Below are positions 62,469 through 64,000 of a DNA stretch of 64,000 nt, piece by piece. The notes under the pieces are model-generated. The model was given only the letters and a program-made list of their open reading frames with translations. It was not told the origin of the DNA and made no database searches. The stretch comes from Pedobacter cryoconitis. Its GTDB lineage: Bacteria > Bacteroidota > Bacteroidia > Sphingobacteriales > Sphingobacteriaceae. The first letter of the stretch is position 1; each line of letters opens with the position of its first letter. The position numbers and the translations under genes are program-made. The stretch lies in NCBI RefSeq assembly GCF_001590605.1, contig NZ_CP014504.1, positions 5,208,001-5,272,000 on the forward strand. The letters are read 5' to 3'.

Positions 62469-62867
62469 ATGAATATTACTTCAATAAAAATAGATACCAG
62501 ACCGATCGTTTTGTCCAGAGGCATTTTTGACCTGTTAAAAAGTCACCTCAGAAGAAGAAAGCTGAGCAAATACAATGAAAATAAACTAGAGCTGGAACTT
62601 CGTTATGCCAGGCAGGTATTACATAGGGAGCTGCCAGAAGATGTAGTTACTGTAAATACCCGGGTAAGGGTGAAGGAACTGGTTTCTGGAAATGAGTTTA
62701 CTTATAACCTGGTTGCTCCTGAGCATGCGAAAAGGAAAAATAATACTTTATCGATTTTATCACCTATTGGTGTGGCCATGCTGGGCTATCCGCAGGGGGC
62801 AGAGTTACAATGGGAAATGCCGGAAGGTATAAAGGTTTTCCGGATAGAAGAGGTGTTAAGGAGCTAA
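62469..62867 (+). CDS. GreA/GreB-family (Rnk-like) elongation factor domain protein
   Basis: This 132-aa protein lacks the long N-terminal coiled coil of GreA. It has a short helical N-terminus and the C-terminal FKBP-like GreA/GreB domain: VNTRVRVKELVSGNEFTYNLV, then NTLSILSPIGVAMLGYPQGAELQWEMP. This layout is that of Rnk, which binds RNA polymerase near the secondary channel and opposes Gre factors. It is monocistronic with a hairpin terminator. Confidence 0.88.
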   Translation: MNITSIKIDTRPIVLSRGIFDLLKSHLRRRKLSKYNENKLELELRYARQVLHRELPEDVVTVNTRVRVKELVSGNEFTYNLVAPEHAKRKNNTLSILSPIGVAMLGYPQGAELQWEMPEGIKVFRIEEVLRS

Positions 62868-62882
62868 CCAATAATTTTATTA

Positions 62883-62913
62883 AAACAAAAGCCGGCATTG
62901 TCGGTTTTTGTTT
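62883..62913 (+). terminator. Terminator of the Rnk-like gene
   Basis: AAACAAAAGCCG and CGGTTTTTGTTT pair with one G-T pair across a seven-base loop, with T-rich sequence on the 3' side. Confidence 0.65.
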
Positions 62914-62978
62914 ATGAAATCAGTAGTTTTCTTGTAGCTCAAGTTTTATGGTTTTAAATATAATTTTAATTTATTTTA

Positions 62979-64000
62979 ATGCCGATAAAAAGATTTCTTG
63001 CTTTAGATGGTTTCCGTGGTCTTTGTGCCTTATTCGTTGTAATTTTTCATACGCATGTATTGAACAGTTTTGCAAAACATGATTTTTTCAGAAATAGTTA
63101 TCTTTTTGTTGAATTTTTCTTTGTCTTAAGCGGATTTGTTCTATACCATACCTATGGTAAGAAAGACTTTGAATTGAAAAGATTCAAGCGTTTTTTTATT
63201 AGCAGGACTTTTAGATTGTTTCCATTGCATTTAGTCATGCTTCTTGTTTTTATCTTATTAGAGGTTGCAAAATGGTTTGCTCAGAAAAAAGGGATAATGT
63301 TTAATAATGCTGCTTTTACCGGCGATTATGCCCCTACTCAAATACTTCCTAACTTGTTTTTACTACAGTCCTGGTTGCCAGGTGCTAATCCCCTTTCTTA
63401 TAATTACGTTTCCTGGAGTATTAGCGTTGAGTATTATATGTATATCATATTTGCTTTTATAATGTTTTGGATACCGAAAATGAAGGAATACATTTTTGGA
63501 ATACTTTCTATTCTTGCATTTATTGCCTTATTTTTTCATTCCGATGTTCTTAAATTGGAAGCATTAAGAGGTCTTTCTTGCTTTTTTGCTGGTAGTTTAT
63601 GTTACCTGGTGTATTTGAGGATTTCTAAACTAATTATTCCGCAAATCATATTTGATTTGCTGGAATTAATCTCAATTGCAGCTATAATAATAGTAGTAAT
63701 AAGTAATTTTGAGAATAAAGGTGCTTTTATCAGCCTTCTTTTTTGTTTAACAGTAATCATCTTTGCTTTTGACCGGGGGATCGTTTCAAGATTTTTAAAA
63801 TCTAATCCGATCAGCTATCTGGGAAAGTTATCTTACTCTATTTATATTATTCACCTCGCTGTATTATTGGTCATCTTAAGTACAGCTATGATTGCCAGTA
63901 AAGTGTCTGGAAGGAATTTTACCCCAATGGTTATTGAAAACAATATTCCTGTCAGAGTAATGACAACGGGAAGTGCAATTTGGGATAACTTATTGGTATT
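62979..64000 (+). CDS. Acyltransferase 3 family membrane protein (3' end outside the window)
   Basis: The frame runs open from the ATG at 62979 to the window edge, about 340 codons. The N-terminus MPIKRFLALDGFRGLCALFVV with IFHTHVL carries the family's catalytic His region (PF01757). About ten membrane helices are seen, with FFVLSGFVLYHTYG and WSISVEYYMYIIF as family motifs and ISYLGKLSYSIYIIHL late in the protein. Such enzymes O-acylate surface glycans. It differs from the frameshifted relative at 7014-8169, so it is not a recent copy. Confidence 0.92.
   Translation, partial: MPIKRFLALDGFRGLCALFVVIFHTHVLNSFAKHDFFRNSYLFVEFFFVLSGFVLYHTYGKKDFELKRFKRFFISRTFRLFPLHLVMLLVFILLEVAKWFAQKKGIMFNNAAFTGDYAPTQILPNLFLLQSWLPGANPLSYNYVSWSISVEYYMYIIFAFIMFWIPKMKEYIFGILSILAFIALFFHSDVLKLEALRGLSCFFAGSLCYLVYLRISKLIIPQIIFDLLELISIAAIIIVVISNFENKGAFISLLFCLTVIIFAFDRGIVSRFLKSNPISYLGKLSYSIYIIHLAVLLVILSTAMIASKVSGRNFTPMVIENNIPVRVMTTGSAIWDNLLV

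Overview
The window comes from a member of the Bacteroidota, most likely the Sphingobacteriaceae (Pedobacter-like). The evidence is a SusC/SusD pair, several long TonB-dependent receptors with an N-terminal carboxypeptidase-like domain, Bacteroidota-specific families (DUF4834, DUF6427, DUF2480, YfhO), LytTR-type signalling, AT-rich DNA, few Shine-Dalgarno sequences and many TAnnTTTG -7 boxes just upstream of starts. I saw no rRNA, tRNA, CRISPR array, insertion sequence or prophage.

Layout. 1-2633: start of a probable ATP-grasp ligase, two divergent esterases and a Rossmann oxidoreductase. 2913-5603: typA and a short-chain dehydrogenase. 5605-8169: two adjacent genes that each carry a frameshift (a beta-lactamase-family serine hydrolase and an acyltransferase 3), then an SGNH-hydrolase lipoprotein. 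9037-15441: a surface-polysaccharide cluster with three glycosyltransferases, two methyltransferases and a flippase. Part of it (11324-13258) has an unusual strand composition. 15460-18520: DinB-like protein, YjjG-type nucleotidase, upp and a deacetylase-like protein. 18589-23794: uvrB-ywbE, DUF4834 and YfhO. 23870-24040 is a 171-bp inverted repeat built on an 11-bp unit.

24168-29835 is an envelope operon: LpxH-like phosphoesterase, glycosyltransferase, DUF6427 membrane protein, coaX, a beta-barrel protein and lptC. 30222-37899 holds an orphan SusC/SusD pair and a further TonB receptor. 38094-43927 carries a PpiD/SurA-like foldase, DUF2480, DUF3108 and DUF3109 proteins, rfbA and a ROK kinase. 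43989-49563 has an aminopeptidase P, a 77-aa unknown protein, a ThiF/MoeB-rhodanese fusion and a LytS/LytTR two-component pair. 49688-52943 encodes two further sensor kinases on the minus strand.

53030-56456 is the most system-like locus: a small Cys-rich membrane protein, an MbnP-family lipoprotein, a diheme MbnH/MauG-like peroxidase and an outer-membrane protein with a mature N-terminal Cys cluster. By family knowledge this is a copper-handling module in which the diheme enzyme oxidises a tryptophan of its partner. It is followed by an Oar-like receptor and a glycerophosphodiesterase. The last 3.2 kb is gene-poor, with hairpins, an XRE regulator, possible small proteins, a GreA/Rnk-like protein and a truncated acyltransferase at the window edge.
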